A DNA stretch of 64,000 nt from positions 97,845,001-97,909,000 of the forward strand of contig NC_134142.1 in the NCBI RefSeq assembly GCF_033958435.1, written 5' to 3'. Below the pieces are notes generated by a model that ran no database searches, was not told where the DNA came from, and saw only the letters and a program-made list of their open reading frames with translations. The position numbers were made by a program, and so were the translations under genes. Numbering within the stretch: position 1 is the first letter of the stretch; each line of letters begins with the position of its first letter. Positions 62,990 to 64,000 of the stretch are shown piece after piece. Source of the stretch: Carettochelys insculpta (Eukaryota > Chordata > Testudines > Carettochelyidae).

Positions 62990-63386
62990 AGTATGTAGTC
63001 CTGGCCCAACAAGGAAGAGTTTGTGCTGTAATTAACCAATCTCACTGCTTTTAGGTAAACGCTCAGAACAGATTAAACAGGATGTATCTGCCATCAAAGA
63101 TGCAGTTAAAATCTTACATGCTGTAACTAAGAATGGAAAGATCTCATGGTTAAAATGGTTAGCTCAACAATTAGAATTTTCTCTTACTCCATTCCTGCAT
63201 TCTATTGTAACCACTATTTTGATTGTGCTTATCATAGTAGTTGTGTTTTGTATAACACTGTGCATCGTCAGGAGACTAATTAATATGGCTATCTCCTCCA
63301 CGCAAATCCGATACATGGAGCTGACAAGTGATCCTAGCCAGTTCCACGATTCCCCACATACTGATTGGATCATTGGGCACTTTTAG
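62990..63386 (+). pseudogene. ERV env transmembrane-subunit fragment
   Basis: A cysteine motif near 63025-63050 (VCAVINQSHC) resembles the TM-subunit disulfide region, then the frame is broken. A second frame from about 63051 gives a heptad-like, Lys-rich segment and a strong transmembrane helix at about 63180-63270, with a cytoplasmic tail ending at the TAG at 63384. This implies the parent virus carried env. Confidence 0.65.
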
Positions 63387-63451
63387 ACTTCCCCCAAGGA
63401 GGGCAAAAGGTGCTGGCATCACCACCACCTTGGGTTCTGGGATGTAGTGTG

Positions 63452-63469
63452 GTGCATCAGGGGGTGGAA
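63452..63469 (+). other. polypurine tract
   Basis: CATCAGGGGGTGGAA immediately precedes the TGTAG start of the 3' LTR, the standard position of the plus-strand primer. Confidence 0.75.
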
Positions 63470-64000
63470 TGTAGCCAGACAAAGTCTCCCCCTTACAAGC
63501 CAGCTTGCTCGTTGCCCCCCCCCACTGAGGAGCACACAGGGCACGGAAATGGCTGCTGACAGCACAGTCTTTGATGCCCTCATTGAGGCCCAGATATGCT
63601 AGCTTATCGTGACCCTGAGAAGCAGAAAGTACAGCTAGAAGGCTAACAGCCCAGACTGTCAACATGAGGGGGGGGGACCCTCAGAAATCACCCCAGCTGG
63701 CATTGATCAATATGATGCACACACACAATCACCCAGAAGGGGATGTGCCCCGCCCGCACAAAAGAATGTCCTGTACTCCTAAATTGCTTATCTCTTGTCT
63801 TACAAGTGCAAACTAAATAGAAATTCCCTTGTAACAAACTGGCGTGACAAAGACAGACCAGTATGATCTGGCACCATAGATAAGAAAGAGAATACATAAC
63901 CCAAAAGGGGTATAAAAGATGGGCCCAGCAGAACTCTAACTTGGAGTGCATTCAACCAACTTCCTGCTGGTCGGGTCAGGTGATTGCCTCCCGAGGTCCA
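63470..64000 (+). repeat. ERV 3' LTR (cut by window end)
   Basis: Matches 58502-59032 along its whole visible length. Carries an intact TATA box (TATAAAAG at 63911) where the 5' LTR has TAAAAAAG. About half of the LTR and the 3' target-site duplication are outside the window. Confidence 0.93.
63911..63918 (+). promoter_or_regulatory. LTR TATA box
   Basis: TATAAAAG in the 3' LTR, in GC-flanked context (GGGG before, ATGGGC after). The homologous position at 58943 in the 5' LTR has lost the consensus. Confidence 0.65.

Larger units (their letters stand above)
58502..64000 (+). mobile_element. endogenous retrovirus, nearly full length but internally deleted and mosaic; 3' LTR runs off window
   Basis: A 1062-base 5' LTR (58502-59563), a primer-binding-site-like sequence, about 3.9 kb interior, a polypurine tract and a second LTR copy beginning at 63470. 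Interior order: short unrecognised gag-position frame, two consecutive 3'-pol segments, env signal-peptide start, a tandem duplication, and an env transmembrane end. Capsid, protease and reverse transcriptase core are not seen. Reading frames are broken at several places, so it is defective. It lies in an ANO4 intron in antisense orientation. Retroviral class is unresolved: pol and env traits look gamma-like, while part of the integrase resembles class III. Confidence 0.93.

Overview
This is vertebrate nuclear DNA, not prokaryotic. It holds interrupted genes with GT-AG introns, long AT-rich introns, and many interspersed repeats. The repeats include a CR1 LINE fragment, MIR-like SINEs, a tRNA-derived SINE, very many inverted-repeat (foldback) DNA elements and one young endogenous retrovirus. 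Together they suggest a reptile, most likely a turtle. The species is inferred from repeat style only and is not proven.

The window carries the 3' halves of two convergent genes. On the + strand, nine exons between 2200 and 15692 encode the last 353 residues of SLC5A8 (SMCT1), the sodium-coupled monocarboxylate transporter. Its N-terminal exons lie left of the window. On the - strand, twelve exons between 57029 and 30787 encode the last 475 residues of ANO4 (TMEM16D), with all six calcium-ligand positions of the TMEM16 family present. Its earlier exons lie right of the window. I followed the reading phase through every junction of both genes by hand, and both stay open. SLC5A8 and ANO4 are also convergent neighbours in human, so this is a conserved block. 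The two proteins are not known to act together.

Between the two stop codons (15693-30786) I see about 15 kb with no coding exon. It contains foldback elements, one long hAT-like element (about 21290-22052) and AT-rich unique-looking DNA. Part of that may be ANO4 3' UTR.

ANO4 introns carry a CR1 3' fragment (35620-36720), the 3' end of a different non-LTR retrotransposon whose frame is broken by one stop (37087-37985), an inverted pair of tRNA-derived SINEs (42500-43200), and large foldback elements (46160-46869, 47130-47592, 54552-54972).

The right end (58502-64000) is an endogenous retrovirus in + orientation, antisense to ANO4. It has a complete 5' LTR, a 3' LTR cut by the window edge, about 1% LTR divergence, a shortened and mosaic interior with two tandem 3'-pol segments, and broken env pieces. 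I found no new gene system. The retroviral mosaic and the dense foldback elements are the parts that best repay a second look.
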